NCBI GenBank assembly: GCA_014529385.2 | Contig: CM043955.1 | Coordinates: 139,553,108 to 139,617,107 of the forward strand | Length of the DNA stretch: 64,000 bases | Direction: 5' to 3' | Source of the DNA: Adiantum capillus-veneris | Taxonomy: Eukaryota > Streptophyta > Polypodiopsida > Polypodiales > Pteridaceae | Shown here: one piece after another, positions 1-11,029 of the stretch | Layout of the letters: each line of letters begins with the position of its first letter | How positions within the stretch are numbered: the stretch's first letter is position 1 | Position numbers and translations under genes: made by a program | Notes under the pieces: model-generated | Told to the model about the DNA's origin: nothing | Seen by the model: only the letters and a program-made list of their open reading frames with translations | The model's database searches: none

Positions 1-39
1 AATTTTGTAGCTTGAGTTGAGAATGGTGATGGGCCGCCA

Positions 40-430
40 CTACCGAATCTCATCTCGGGAGCCTTGGGGGATGAGGTAGATCGAATCCTCACTCATGCTA
101 TCAAGCATCTCCCTAGTGCAAAAAATGTGCTGGTATGCACTGCATAGATCTTGTCCAAACACTTCCCAGTACTCCAAGAAAAAGCCGGGAGTCAAACCAT
201 CCTTTCCTAGGCAACTACCATGAGGGAGTGCCTTGAGAGCCTCCTGTAGCTCATCTGGCAGGAGAGGGCTCTCGATGATTTGTCGCATCTCCTCAGTGAC
301 AAGGCAAGGCATCTGTGCCGACACCTATTTTCTGCATGCATCCTCTCTAAATGCGGCTCGGTTGAGAGCACCTCACGGTAGAAGTTAGTAGCCACTGCCC
401 GTATGTCCTCACGCTCTCTGGCAACCGACC
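40..430 (-). pseudogene. Reverse transcriptase N-terminal fragment of LINE copy A1
   Basis: A 94-residue open stretch at 324-40 contains the pre-RT segment typical of L1-type ORF2: a run ending in PHGSC, then GKDGLTPGFF and later IYLIP, just before the RPITIL block seen in other family A copies. The copy at 34140-35198 has the same segment as PRGSC, DGLTPSFF and IYLIPKEGG. The polymerase catalytic blocks lie beyond the window. It is part of a dead element, not a host gene. Confidence 0.75.
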
Positions 431-989
431 TATCCATTATCCTCAACTGGCAAGCACTGGTATGCGCATGGCGAGGACCCACCATCTCAAAAAACTCTCT
501 AGTAGCTCTGTCGCCCACCTGGGTCCACTAAGATGCGTGACCGTGCTAAGCAAACTAATGGCGCTGGTCCTCAATGGTGATCAGCTTCTGTCGAGCATGG
601 TGTATCTGGTCCTCCATCCAGGGACTACTAGGGTGCCGCTCCTACATCCTTTGTAACGAGGCAATGCTCCAACATAGCCCCTTCTCCTCCTCTCGAGCCG
701 CAACCGAACGTGCTTCTCTCTAAGGCCATTGGCCACTCTAGCAGCAATACTCCCTTGTGCAACCAATCTCTTGGTCCAAAGCGCAACAACCTGCTCTTTG
801 AGCTCTGTATCTTATAACATCCTCTTAGGGATATGTATCATAACACTGCGACTCCCCTGCCTGTCGGACAGAGTAAGGATCACTCGTGCCTGGTCAAATA
901 AATTAGTCCTTGCCAAGATGCAAAATGTACCACCCAAGTCACATAAGTGGTCACTCACATAGAATCCATCAATCCTAAATAGATTCACT

Positions 990-1506
990 CCTCCTACTCT
1001 GCAGTCTGACCGAGAAAATAAGAGGTTATCTGAAGGCCGTGCAAAGCCAGCATGCTGCTAAAAATCCGAAATTCTCAAAGCCATGCATAGTTGTTCCCAT
1101 GCAGCCAACTCAGCCCCATGCAGTAGCATGGCTGCCCCCAATCCTATCTAAGGGTCCTCAAGCATATTGACATCCTCCCCAATGAACCACTGCTTTGCAT
1201 GAGGTAAGGACTCCACCAAATGTGACGAGAACTCAGCCTGTACACTCGCATGGCTGGGCGGATAGACGTTCAAAAAACCCACAAGGCAGCCATGGACCTG
1301 CATAGTGACCCACAGGGCCTTGTTTGGCACACTGATGCCTCCTCCCACAATGGCATGTTGCCATGAGTCCGCAATAGTCATACATACACCTCCCTACATG
1401 TCACCAGGCCCAAAAGCAGCTGACCAAAAGGTCTCATGGGCGACCACGCAAGATCTTTCCACATGGCCTGACACGGCTCTCACACAAATGGTGCTCCTAG
1501 AGCATA
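990..1506 (-). pseudogene. APE endonuclease fragment of LINE copy A1 (interrupted part)
   Basis: A 77-residue stretch at 1381-1148 reads MTIADSWQHAIVGG and later NMLEDP, matching the middle of the apurinic/apyrimidinic-like endonuclease of family A. The usual GGDFN motif is altered to GEDVN, so a metal-binding residue context is damaged. The N-terminal end of this domain continues at 5482 on the other side of the E1 LTR element; the joint at gagcata is recovered exactly from the uninterrupted copy near 15355. Confidence 0.75.
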
Positions 1507-2615
1507 TGTCACATGACACTTCCAACCCTATGTGTCCGTGGACAAGCTACAGCACGACAAGGGTTCAGTCAGTCTAGTCAATCTAGATTTAGAAGTGTTC
1601 TGGCACTTTTGTGAGTCTGTTCGCAGACCGTGCATGCCCAGGCACTTAGTGTAGATGCATATCCTCTGGTTGCACACAGCACGATCATAAGCATTCCCAT
1701 CAGAATCCTTCAGGGGAATTTTCCAATGCATTTATCCTATTTTCCCTATTTTTGACATTTTTCACTTATTATTTTTAAGTGACTTTTGTTGGAAAGTAGG
1801 TAGGGCAAATTGAGTAGTTTGTATATAAGCAAATCTAAGCTAGCACTAATTGGCAGAAGAGGCAGTAGGAGCTCCATCGCTCAACAGGCAACTTCTCAGC
1901 AAGACCTCGGTGGCGGTTTCTCCTCCAAGCAACAGACTATTTTCCCTAGCGTTTTGCATCAGATGCTCATCGCCCTCATCAGCCTTAGCATAGCGTTTTC
2001 AGAAGGAAGTCATCGCCATACAGATCCCATCTTCTAGAGTTTTTCATCCCAGCAAGAAGCGCCACAAATTTCAGCCATTGGCGATATTTCAGCAGGTCCA
2101 TTTCAGTGTTTTTCCTCAGCCCATTAAGCCCCACAATGGATGCAGATTTTCAGCCATAAAGACCAGAAAAATCAGCGTTTTTCCATAGCGTTTTCGGCAA
2201 CAGCAGATTTCACCCATTAGCGTTTTTGGACAGCAGATAAAGAGTAGCAGATTTCAGCCCTTAGATCGGTCTCGCCATCCCCATCGTCGTCATCGATCTA
2301 GCCTAGACTTGCATCAGTCACATGCATTCAATTTGTACCCGTTTGTGCAATCAATAGTAGGCCACTCTCGCCGACGAGAGAGGGGCCTTCGGAGGAGGGT
2401 TTTCCAACGTCTCTGGTGTCGTATCTCTCTTCTCTCTCTATCTCTCAGTCTCATACACTTTCACGCACAGTGTCCATTCACTTTGTTTGTGATCATTGCA
2501 CTCTCTCATTAAGAACGGAAGGCTCTCCCTTCCATAAGAACAAAAGGAACCTTGAGCACAGTTCGGAGCACTCATCTTGAGCAAACTTCAAACATTCATT
2601 CTGCTGCACCTTACA
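1507..2615 (+). repeat. E1 5' LTR
   Basis: 1109-bp long terminal repeat beginning TGTCAC and ending TTACA, paired with 4383-5481. It holds a TATA-like TATATAAG (1822-1829) and many scattered copies of a short AGCGTTTTCAGC-like motif between about 1940 and 2230, also seen in the E2 LTRs and in the solo LTR at 59577-60826. Confidence 0.92.
1822..1829 (+). promoter_or_regulatory. TATA box in the E1 LTR
   Basis: TATATAAG lies about 315 bases into the LTR, and the same context is kept in the 3' LTR near 4700 and, on the other strand, in both E2 LTRs. This fits the U3 promoter of an LTR element, with transcription starting about 30 bases downstream. Confidence 0.5.
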
Positions 2616-2616
2616 T

Positions 2617-2628
2617 TGGTATCAGAGC
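2617..2628 (+). other. E1 primer binding site (initiator Met tRNA)
   Basis: TGGTATCAGAGC starts one base after the 5' LTR and is complementary to the 3' end of plant initiator methionine tRNA, the usual primer for minus-strand synthesis in many plant LTR elements. Confidence 0.9.
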
Positions 2629-2960
2629 TTTGGCAGTGTTCTGTATCACTCAAGGAAAGAACCACAAGAACCACATAATTTTTTTTGCTTGTTGAGGTCG
2701 CACAAACCCAAGTTCACTTGGGTGTGTCGATTCCTAATCGTGTTTTTGAAGAGTGACAGGAAACCCAAGAAAGAAGGGCTTGTCCAGTCTCCCCTTGTGC
2801 CTCTTTTCACTCATTGAGAGCAGACCGTGCACTTAGCAGCCGGCCAATCGACGTGAGGTGGCAAAAAGCAACCTTGGTGTGAGCGCAAGGCCGCCAAGGG
2901 ATGCACCCGCGGAAAAGAGCAGAAAGAACCCAAGACCACAAGAACCCACGACTTCAGTGT

Positions 2961-3319
2961 ATGGTCATCACTCGAAACGGAATGGATACTTCGCTTGGAG
3001 GTGATGAGCATGAGAGATGCGAAGAAGAATTTTCCCCACCAGGAGGTTTTTCCGACCCTCCCCCTTCCCATCTACGCCAAGGATTGCACTAACTCCTATG
3101 GAGGAGTTGGAGCAGATGTTTATGAAAAGGAAGTTAGAACGCAAAGCAAGAAATGCAGAAAGAATGGCAGAAATGGAACGCAGACACGCAGAAAGAAAAG
3201 CAGAAAGAGAAGCAGAAAGAGACGCAGAAAGAAAGGCAGCCAAAGCAAGACAAGAACAGAGCGACCGACACAGGAAAGGGTTTTGGCGACTCTTTTCTCA
3301 AGTTCAGGCACAAATGTAA
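2961..3319 (+). CDS. E1 ORFa, charged coiled-coil protein (frame-broken)
   Basis: First interior ORF of E1. It opens with MVITRNGMDTS, a start also present in E2 (MVITRSGMDTS at 52215). A frameshift near 3075 moves the downstream part into the frame that reads IALTPMEELEQMF. This is followed by a long run of Ala-Glu-Arg-Lys heptad-like repeats predicted to form a coiled coil, and the block RLFSQVQAQM. In E2 the same block continues as QEIREKETLSFF, so the E1 stop at 3317-3319 arose by CAA to TAA. It may be a gag-like leader or RNA-packaging protein, but I recognise no gag domain. Confidence 0.6.
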
Positions 3320-3379
3320 GAGATTTGGGGAAAGGAGACTCTCTCAGTCTCTTCTTCTCCCAAGCATGACACACATGAT

Positions 3380-4249
3380 TTGCATGATGATGATTGGAAT
3401 GACAAGCATGATGATCAAGATGTGATTTCTCACAAGCATGATGATTTGCATGAAGATGATGTGATTGTTCACAAGGTGTTAGTGGATGCTTTTTCTAGTG
3501 AAGCTAACCTCATTGCAGATTCGATCAATCACGAAGGATCCATCTTGGCTCTCGAGCCTAGGTCCAAAGAACCCCTTCAGGAAGAACCGATCTTGGCTCT
3601 CAAGACTAGGTCCAAAGAACCCTCACAGGAAGTATTATGTGTTCGCATGATTGATACACACGCATTGTTCGAGTGTTTCATTCATGATCGTTTCCTGTAT
3701 TTTAATCAGCGTCTTTATGTGATCCCTTTTCCTAGGCATGATATATTGTACGTTGAGCACGTTTCACTCATGAATGAGCACGAATGTATGCGGATTGATC
3801 ATGAAAAGCTGAAAAGTATGTATGTAAGGAAGTCACATTCCATGTCTCTTCCTTGGCATGACACATTCGTAGATAGAGCACAAGAAAGTATGAGCACCAA
3901 GCATGGGCATTTCCGTTGTGAATTGCCACAGTTGATTGCTTTAGATCAGAAAAGAAAGATTCGATCTCATTGTTTGCGTGTGTGTGGTGAACGGTTTGGC
4001 ACTCCGTCTATTTGTTCATCTACATTGCATGCACAGTCTTTGAGGAAGACAAGATTTTTTCCAATCACTTTACATGGAATAGGTATGTTCATGTTTTTGT
4101 GTTGGAAGTGGTATCAAGAATTTTCAGCCATGGAGATTCTTGAAGAAGAAAGAAGCATGACTCTCGACGAAGTTGAAGCATTGAAGGAGACTCAGAAGAC
4201 TGTCACTTTTGGCGCAGCCCAAAGAAGCAAGCGTTGCAGACCTTTATGA
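3380..4249 (+). CDS. E1 ORFb, conserved protein of unknown function
   Basis: A 289-residue open frame, the longest in E1. Residues 1-35 are rich in His and Asp (HDD repeats), a possible metal-binding or low-complexity tail. Residues 60-85 hold a duplicated EPRSKEP segment. From about residue 95 a globular-looking region contains HALFECFIHDRFLYF, EHVSLMNEHECMRI, HGHFRCELPQL and CGERFGTPSICSSTLHAQS. The last region is conserved residue for residue in E2 (51477-51007), although both elements are old, which suggests past selection. I know no family for it; it is not gag, protease, RT or integrase by motif. Confidence 0.6.
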   Translation: MHDDDWNDKHDDQDVISHKHDDLHEDDVIVHKVLVDAFSSEANLIADSINHEGSILALEPRSKEPLQEEPILALKTRSKEPSQEVLCVRMIDTHALFECFIHDRFLYFNQRLYVIPFPRHDILYVEHVSLMNEHECMRIDHEKLKSMYVRKSHSMSLPWHDTFVDRAQESMSTKHGHFRCELPQLIALDQKRKIRSHCLRVCGERFGTPSICSSTLHAQSLRKTRFFPITLHGIGMFMFLCWKWYQEFSAMEILEEERSMTLDEVEALKETQKTVTFGAAQRSKRCRPL

Positions 4250-4370
4250 AGTTCAAGTATCGCACGACCCACACATCAGAGTGGGCCGGCGAAGAGTCCC
4301 TTCCAGGATTCCGGATGCTATTGGCGATCTCGCTCGACGCCATACAGTTCGGTACCAGTACCTCACTTTG

Positions 4371-4382
4371 AAAAGGAGGGGA
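4371..4382 (+). other. E1 polypurine tract
   Basis: AAAAGGAGGGGA lies immediately before the 3' LTR, the expected plus-strand priming site. The same tract is found in E2 at 50738-50749 on the minus strand. Confidence 0.85.
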
Positions 4383-5481
4383 TGTCACGTGACACATCCA
4401 ACCCTATGTGTCCGTGGACAAGCTACAGCACAACAAGGGTTCAGTCAGTACAGTCAGTCTAGATTTAGAAGTGTTCTAGCACTTTTGTGAGTCTATTCGC
4501 AGACCGTGCATGCCCAGGCACTTAGTGTAGAAGCATATCCTCTGGTTGCACACAGCATGATCATAAGCATTCCGATCAGAATCCTTCAGAGGAATTTTCC
4601 AATGCATTTAGCCTATTTTCCCTATTTTTGACATTTTTCGCTTATTATTTTTAAGTGACTTTTGTTGGAAAGTAGGTAGGGCAAATTGAGTAAGTTTGTA
4701 TATAAGCAAACCTAGGCTAGCACTAATTGGCAGAAGAGGCAGCAGGAGTTCCATCACTCGACAGGCAACTTCTCAGCAATACCTTGGTGGCGGTTTCTCC
4801 TCCAAGCAAAAGACTCCCTTCCCTAGCGTTTTCCATCAGATGCTCATCGCCCTCATCAGCCTCAGCATAGCGTTTTCAGCAGGAATTCATCGCCATACAG
4901 ATCCCATCTGCTAGCGTTTTTCATCCCAGCAAGAAGCGCCACAGATTTCAGCTATTGGCGATATTTCAGCAGGTCCATTTCAGTGTTTTTCCTCAGCTCA
5001 TTAAGCCCCACAATAGATGCAAATTTTCAGCCATAAAGACCAGCAAAATCAGCGTTTTTCCATAGCGTTTTCGGCAACAGCAGATTTCAGCCATTAGCGT
5101 TTTTGGACAGCAGATAAAGAGTAGCAGATTTCAGCCCTTAGATCGGTCTCGCCATCCCTGTCGTCATCATCGATCTAGCCTAGACTTGCATCAGTCACAT
5201 GCATTCAGTTTGTACCCGTTTGTGCAATCAATAGTAGACCACTCTCGCCGACGAGAGTGGGGCCTTCGGAGGAGGGTTTTACAACGTCTCTGGTGTCGTA
5301 TCTCTCTATCTTTCAGTCTCATACACTTTCACGCACAGTGTCCATTCACTTTGTTTGTGATCATTGCACTCTCATTAAGAACGGAAGGCTCTCCCTTCCA
5401 TAAGAACAAAAGGAACCTTGAGCACAGTTCGGAGCACTCATCTTGAGCAAAGTTCAAACATTCATTCCGCTGCACCTTACA
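4383..5481 (+). repeat. E1 3' LTR
   Basis: 1099-bp repeat of 1507-2615, beginning TGTCACGTGAC and ending CACCTTACA, followed by the 5-bp target duplication gcata. Small indels and substitutions separate it from the 5' LTR. Confidence 0.92.
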
Positions 5482-6440
5482 GCATAAGCATATCGATCGC
5501 TCCGCCCACAAGGCATCTCTGGAGCTCCTGCCTAAGTCGACCCCTCTGACGTAGAAACTAGGGTCCATTTAGCCCCTGCACATTCCATGAGACAATCCTC
5601 ACGGGGTCAGTGAGTAAGCCAATCCTGCCATCAAAACCAATCTTGCAATCTTCGAGGTAGTCTTGGATGGGGAGTAATCAAGATCCGAGCGACCTCGAGA
5701 TAGCCATGTTTGGAGTGCCTTTCTGACCCGTATCCAAGTGGGATGTACAGTCTGTAGAGCTACTTCCTCTATCCAAAAAACCTCGTAAACATATACACAC
5801 CAGGGTGCATTGTGAGTGTCAGCAAAGAAGTATACCACAATGTGTCTACATCGTGCTGCATCGGTGGTGTCATAGAGAACTTGGCCAGCGGCCATGGAGT
5901 CTGTATCAAGATTGTCACCCCCAAGTCTCCTGTGTGGTGAGATAACTCACGAGCCTAAACATGGAGCCAATCCATCACTGTATGCAAAGGCAACTGTGTC
6001 CGATCCCTGGAACACAACGAGAAGGAGAAACCAACTGCTGTGTCAAGGCCCTCTCTCCCTCTGGCTGCCAAAAACAGAACATGTACTCTGAAACAAGCCG
6101 CCTCGAGGTCAGGAGAAGAGTCGCCGCGAAAATGTGTAAAGTTGTAGTCAAAGAAGTCCGAGCGACGGCGGCTGTCAAAACCGGTTAGCCCGTGAGGGAT
6201 TGCCGCAAAGGCAATGTCTGCACCAAGAGGGGGCGGGTGGAGGAGGTGGAGGTAGAGGCAGAGAAGTAGGGACAGTAGGCGACAGGGGAGGGGGAGGGAC
6301 TGGCGATGGGGCGAAGTTGAGGTGGAAGGGGCTTCCGTCGGGTCATTCTGCTATAGAGGGTCAAAACAGTTCCCTGTGGGAACCCACTGCTACTGGCCTC
6401 GTGCACTCCGACCTCCATGGGCGCCAGCCCTAACGGCGAT
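5482..6440 (-). pseudogene. LINE A1: endonuclease start and ORF1 C-terminal part
   Basis: Continuation of copy A1 beyond E1. A 98-residue stretch at 5895-5599 matches the ORF1 C-terminal region of other copies (RCRHIVVYFFADT, then SRGRSDLDYSPSK and SKIARL). Just downstream on the minus strand a GTG replaces the ORF2 start codon next to the AGGATTGT context. Around 6400 the segment corresponding to VGSHREP of ORF1 is visible; 6190-6330 is the Pro/Ser-rich, GC-rich low-complexity linker of ORF1. Confidence 0.7.
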
Positions 6441-6499
6441 CGCCACAAACGTGCTGCCAACCCTCGCTTGAATGAGCGTCTGTCTCCCATCTATGCTCC

Positions 6500-7300
6500 A
6501 TGTGTCTCTGCTACATAACCAAACACATGGGCATGAAGTGTTCCCCTCTTCCCCCTGCCAAGAGCACGTGGCTGTGCGCACATCTGTAGAGAGCTCACAC
6601 CCCTCTGATCCAAAGCATCTGAGAAGCCCATCCTACGTAGAGGGCCCTCCAGAAATCCCAGTCGACTCTGTCGTAAGCCTTCTCAACATCGAGAAGGAGT
6701 ATCCCAGGATCCTCTCCCAGAAGGTAAAGATGTTGTCAAGGTTACTGCGCTCCTTGACAAAACCTGTCTGAGTCTCATGTATAATGCTCTCAAGTAGCGG
6801 CTGAATTCTCAAACTCAAAGCCTTTGCTAAGATTTTGTAGGCTGAGTTGAGAATAGTGATGAGTCACCATTACCAAATCTCATCCAAGGAGCCCCCCTCC
6901 TTGGGGATAAGGTAAATCAAACCCTCGCTCAAGTTGTCACGCATCTCTCCAGTGTGCAAGATGTGCTGGTAGGCGCTACATAGATCCGAACAAACCAGCT
7001 CTCAATACTCAAAGAAAAAGCTGGGAGTCAAACCATCCTCCCCCCCGGGCAGCTACCTTGGGGAAGTGCCCTGAGGGCCGTATGGAGCTTCTCTAGCTAG
7101 CGAGGCATCTCTAATCTCTAACGTATCTCCTCAATACCTAGGCAAGGCATCTGTGCCCAAACCTACTCCCTGACGCTCTGATTGAGGCTCCGCTAACAAC
7201 TCACAGTGCAAAACAGTAGCAACCGCACGCATATCCTTAGGCTTTGAAGCAATTGACCCATCAGGTCTCCTCAACTAGCTAACAACGATGCGCGCATGGC
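6500..7300 (-). pseudogene. Reverse transcriptase of LINE copy A2, truncated and frame-broken
   Basis: Minus-strand pieces match family A RT: LESIIHETQTGFVKERSNLDNIFTFWE (read in short parts at 6818-6633), then the block corresponding to EKAYDRV and GVSALYR. The catalytic (F/Y)ADD block is missing because the copy ends before it. Several frameshifts are present, including one near 7050 in a run of C. Confidence 0.7.
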
Positions 7301-7742
7301 GAGGCCCCACAGTCTCAAAGAACTCACCAATAACTTTGTCGCCCACCTGGGTCCACTGAGATGTCTGTCGATGAAAGGCAAACTCATGGTGCTGCTCCTC
7401 AATGGTGGTTAGCTCATGTTGAGCCTGTTGCATCTGCTCCTTTAACCAAGGACTGTCAGCTGTAAGGAAGCAATGCCTCGTCTGAGCCGCTTCTCCTCCT
7501 CCTTGGCCGCAACCAGCCGCAACCAAGCCAGCTGCAGACTCCTAAAGGATGAAGCGGCTAAGCTCAGCCAGTCGAGTGGCCACTCTGCTAGTAGGGGTGC
7601 CCTGAGTGTCCAAGCTCTCTGTCCAAAGTGCTACCACCTACTCTCTAGGCTCTGTACCTAGTAAAACTCTCTCGAGGATGCGCAACATCACACTCCCACT
7701 CCTTTGTCTCTTTGTCACAGTAAGAACCATTGGTGCATGATC

Positions 7743-8453
7743 TCAGAAAGAAGTCCCTGTAAGAATGCCAACAGATCCTCCTATATCACAGATAAAGTCA
7801 CTTGCGTAGAAGCGATCTATCCGAGATAGATTCACTCCTACTCTGCAGTCAAAGTGAGACCTGGAGGCCGCGAAGCCTGAATGCTGCCAAACATTTGAAA
7901 TCCTCAAGGTCATACATAACCGCTCCCAAGCTGCCAACTCAGCCCCGTGCATAGTAGCATGACTACCTCCAATCCTATCTGAGGGGTCCTCCAACATGTT
8001 GAAGTCGCCCCCAACACACCACTGCTCTGCATGCGGCAAAGAGACTACAATATGTGACCAAAACTCAGCTCGTGCACTTGCCACATTGGGCGCATAGATG
8101 TTCAAGAAGCCCATGAGGCAACCATGAATCTGCATAGTAATCCACTTGGCCCTACCTAGCACAATGATACCTTTGTCCACAATGGCATGCTGCCATGAGT
8201 CCGCAATAGTCATACATACCCCTCCCCGAATGCCTCCAAGCCCAAAAGCAACTGACCAAAAAGTCTCATAACGGCCACACAAAATCTGACCAGATCGCCG
8301 AATGTGGCTCTCACAAAGGTGACGCTCCTGGAGCATAAGAATGTCAATCATACCACCCACAAGGCAACTCTGAAGCTCCCAATGCGAGCGGCCCCTTTGG
8401 TGTTGAAACTGGGGCCCACATAAACCCTGTACATTCCATGAGACAATCCTCAT
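7743..8453 (-). pseudogene. APE-type endonuclease domain of LINE copy A2
   Basis: A 236-residue open frame starting MRIVSWNVQGL, the first strand of the exonuclease/endonuclease/phosphatase fold with its catalytic Asn. It continues with LMLQERH (catalytic Glu), GGDFNMLEDPSDRI (metal-binding Asp/Asn), and NLSRIDRFYASD. The domain nicks target DNA for target-primed reverse transcription. The final SDHAP motif is interrupted: the Ser codon is TGA, so the frame stops just before Asp-His. The ATG lies a few bases after the ORF1 stop. Without that stop it would be the best kept endonuclease in the left part of the window. Confidence 0.8.
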
Positions 8454-8459
8454 GAGCTC

Positions 8460-10260
8460 AGTGAGAAAAGACTGATGCTGTAACAGTAGCCAACCTCGCT
8501 ATCTTCGAGGCTGGCTTGGATGGGGAGTAATTCGCATCCGAGCGACCTCTAGAAAACACATCTGAAGTGACTGTCCCACCCAGGCCCAGGCAAAGCGTGC
8601 GGTGCATAGGGCTACATCCTCTGTCCAAGAATCCTCATGTACAAATACATAGCAAGGAGGGCTCTAAGTGTAAGCAAACAAGTGAACCACAAGGTGTCTA
8701 CATCTTGCTGCATCCAGTGGCGTCACACTGAACTTGGCTACACGCCAGAGTGTCTGTACCAAATCTATCAACCCCCAGGTCGCCTGTGTGGTGTGAAAAC
8801 TCAACAACCTAGACCTGGAGCCAATCAAGAATTGTGTGCAAGGTCCACTCCGTGCGATCCCTACCGCATTACAAAAAGGAGAAACCTACCACTGTATCCA
8901 AAGCCTCGGTGCCTCTTGCCGTTAGAAAGAGGACCTGAACTCAGAAGCAAGCTGCCTCAAGGTCTAGAGAAGGGTCACCGAGAAAATTGGTGAAGCTCTA
9001 GTCAAAGAAATCCCACCGATGGCCAATATCAAAATTGGTCAGCCCACGGGGGACTGCTGCAAAAGGAGAGGTCTGAACCAGAAGTGGCGTTCTCAAGCAC
9101 GGCTATCCCTCTTAAGCCAATCGGCTCGTAGCAAAAGCACTACCAAGAGAGAGTCTAGTTGCAGATGAGTGTCAGAGGAGTGTGGGATGGGTTAGGTGAT
9201 GAAACTGAGGGCCCAACAAGGGAAAGGGGGGGAGCAGGAGGAGGGGGAGGGGTGGAGGTGGGGAGGAAGGTGGTAGCGGGACAGAGGAGTTTGAAGGTGG
9301 AGGGGGGGGGAGGTGGTGGTGGCGGCGCTAAAGCTGAGGTGGAAGGAGGCTCTCAAGGGACTCTTGTTGCAAGGGGTCGAAACGGTTCCATGTCGAAACC
9401 CAAATGTTGCTGAGTTGCAAGAGGTCAACCACTAGGGGGGGCGGTGTGGCGAGCTTGTCCCTGTCAACGACGATCGAGCACTTGCTGCCAGCCGGTCGCT
9501 GGCCGGTCACTGGCCTTTGTCGAAGTGCCAGCCTGTGTGTCCTAGGTACCTGTCTGCTAGGCATGTTCAGCCTTGGGGGGCTAAGCATGCGCTGTGGGTC
9601 GAGATCTCCTGGGCACACCTTCGCTAAGTGGCCCATCTGCCTGCAAATGAAGCACTTGTTCTAGAGTCCAGAATACTCCACCCTCTGGTGTAACTACCCA
9701 CCACTCACCCTAGGCAGAACCACCACCTTTGGGAGGGTATGAGTGTCACGAACCAGAACGTGTACTGAAGGCACACCAACAGCCTTGGCTGCAACTGAAG
9801 CTGTTGTACATGGAGTCTCCAAGACTGTCCCGATCTCAGAATCAATCTTGGAAAGAAGCAGTAAGTACTCCCTTCTCAAGCCAAGGAAGCAAACCAAAAA
9901 TGGGCAGATTTGCCTCCTCGACAAGAACATCCCAAGCTGGATCGAATTTATGGCGCCACTGTCGAAAATAGCTCTAACCGTTCAAATGGCCAGCGGGCTC
10001 ACCGAAATGACCTTGGCAGCCATCTCGGGAGTCTCAAACTCGATCTGGTAGTATCCTCACCCCAAGAAGCTAGATGTCAATGATTTTTCCCACCTCTGCT
10101 GAAGGTGGGCCTAGAGAAGGTCGCATACCTCACCTCGACTAGGTCGACTACCAATGATCTTGCAGATGACAAAGGTGGCTTGAAGGCGCTCCACCTCTGT
10201 TGCAAGGCTCGCTTACTCTGCTGGTGACGGAGCAAGTCGGATGGTGGGCTCAGTAGGGTT
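8460..10260 (-). pseudogene. ORF1 (zinc-knuckle protein) of LINE copy A2
   Basis: Broken frames match family A ORF1. Around 9690-9600 the zinc knuckle region can be read on the minus strand, corresponding to CFICRQMGHLAK in copy A6. Upstream lie the region corresponding to FPGLRREYL (9930-9694, with SEIGTVLETP) and the N-terminal RNA-binding part (10230-10000). Downstream, 9430-9190 is a Pro/Ser-rich linker and 8900-8460 the ORF1 C-terminal part. The protein would bind element RNA. Multiple frameshifts make it non-functional. Confidence 0.65.
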
Positions 10261-10521
10261 GGGCGAGGGGGCTTCACCTGAGTCCCTATCGTCCATCTAT
10301 GTCTGCTACTGTTGGCGGGCGAGGTGCCGACACGACCTTTGTTGCTACAAAACCCTTTCTCAGAAGGGGAACTAAACCAAGACCAGGGAGGTCGACGCTG
10401 TGAGAACAAGAGGGTTTTTTTTTTTTTGGGGGGGGGGGACAGCGCGAGCGGGGGTAAGAGTATGCGCAAGGTGGGGAGCAGAGCAGCGAGCGATGAAGCC
10501 GCAATCGATCATATCGATGCC

Positions 10522-11000
10522 CAGACATTAGCAATATTATCTATGATATGTTGCTGCTGTATAAAGCCATATTGAAATGGATGCAAGTCATCATATGAAG
10601 CTCCTTTGATACGATTAACCACCAAAATTTTGTAAATGACAAACATAGAGCGATCAGCCGCCAATGTGCAAAAGATTCACATAATGCCTGCTTAGGCAGG
10701 AGTTTCAAAGTGCAACTTACCAACATAGTGGCAAAACCTGCATTCCCAAGCTTTGTTCATCATGCACAATAAAGGCTCCTTGAATAACTCCCAATGTCGT
10801 ACAAAAAAACTCAATAACTCCCTCCCAACTAGGGGCTTTCTAACAGCGTAAGTCCGAAATACTTTTATCCTACTCTTTATAGGTAAAAGGAAGTTCATTG
10901 TTTCCGCTACAGAATCAAAGGCCTTTAAAATTCACCTTGCATAACAAAACACCTTAATCAATGTGTTTTGCATATTCCATACCCACACAGACATTAGCAA
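10522..11000 (-). mobile_element. LINE family C fragments (RT N-terminal region)
   Basis: Two family C pieces are joined here on the minus strand. 11000-10926 continues the reading of 19786 downwards (IANV|CVGMEYAKHI and an EKAFDSV-like block), interrupted there by copy A3. 10925-10522 is the pre-RT and RT start of another family C copy (HWRxIALCLS at 10680, FQYGF-like at 10570, ending DNIANV at 10524). The order shows that two family C copies, or a duplicated one, abut. Both carry a family A LINE at the identical base. Confidence 0.65.
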
Positions 11001-11029
11001 CATTTTTTTCCCAAGAAAAAGATCCTTCT

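Larger units (their letters stand above)
1507..5481 (+). mobile_element. E1: non-autonomous LTR retrotransposon
   Basis: A complete 3975-bp element inserted in LINE copy A1. It begins TGTCACATGAC and ends CACCTTACA, with the direct repeat gcata on both sides (1502-1506 and 5482-5486). Two LTRs (1507-2615 and 4383-5481) flank a 1.77-kb interior with a PBS for initiator Met tRNA and a polypurine tract. There is no protease, RT, RNase H or integrase, so it must depend on another element. The interior codes for a charged coiled-coil protein and a second conserved protein of unknown function, both shared with E2 at 49581-53838. The LTRs differ at several sites, so the insertion is not very recent. 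Confidence 0.93.
1..6440 (-). mobile_element. LINE family A copy A1 (L1-type), split by an LTR element
   Basis: Decayed non-LTR retrotransposon on the minus strand, running off the left window edge. From high to low coordinates it shows the ORF1 C-terminal part (about 6440-5590), the start of the APE endonuclease (5580-5482), then, after the E1 insertion, the rest of the endonuclease (1506-990), a linker (990-430) and the N-terminal part of reverse transcriptase (430-1). Translated pieces match the better preserved copies at 22571-28975 and 31053-37834. Stops and frameshifts occur throughout. Near 6440-6510 its sequence passes directly into the RT region of copy A2, so the 5' end is lost at a rearrangement joint or truncation. 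The element is certain; the exact right border is not. Confidence 0.85.
6440..10521 (-). mobile_element. LINE family A copy A2, 3'-truncated
   Basis: Minus-strand family A LINE. Its 5' end lies at about 10521 beside the family C sequence cagacattagcaa (10522-10534). It runs through ORF1 (about 10260-8460), endonuclease (8453-7743), linker and RT, and breaks off inside RT near 6500, where the segment corresponding to GGRGEHF meets copy A1. The 5' leader contains T13 then G11 (10415-10438), that is a C-run followed by an A-run in element orientation. Copy A3 has the same feature, whereas A5 and A6 do not. Confidence 0.85.
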
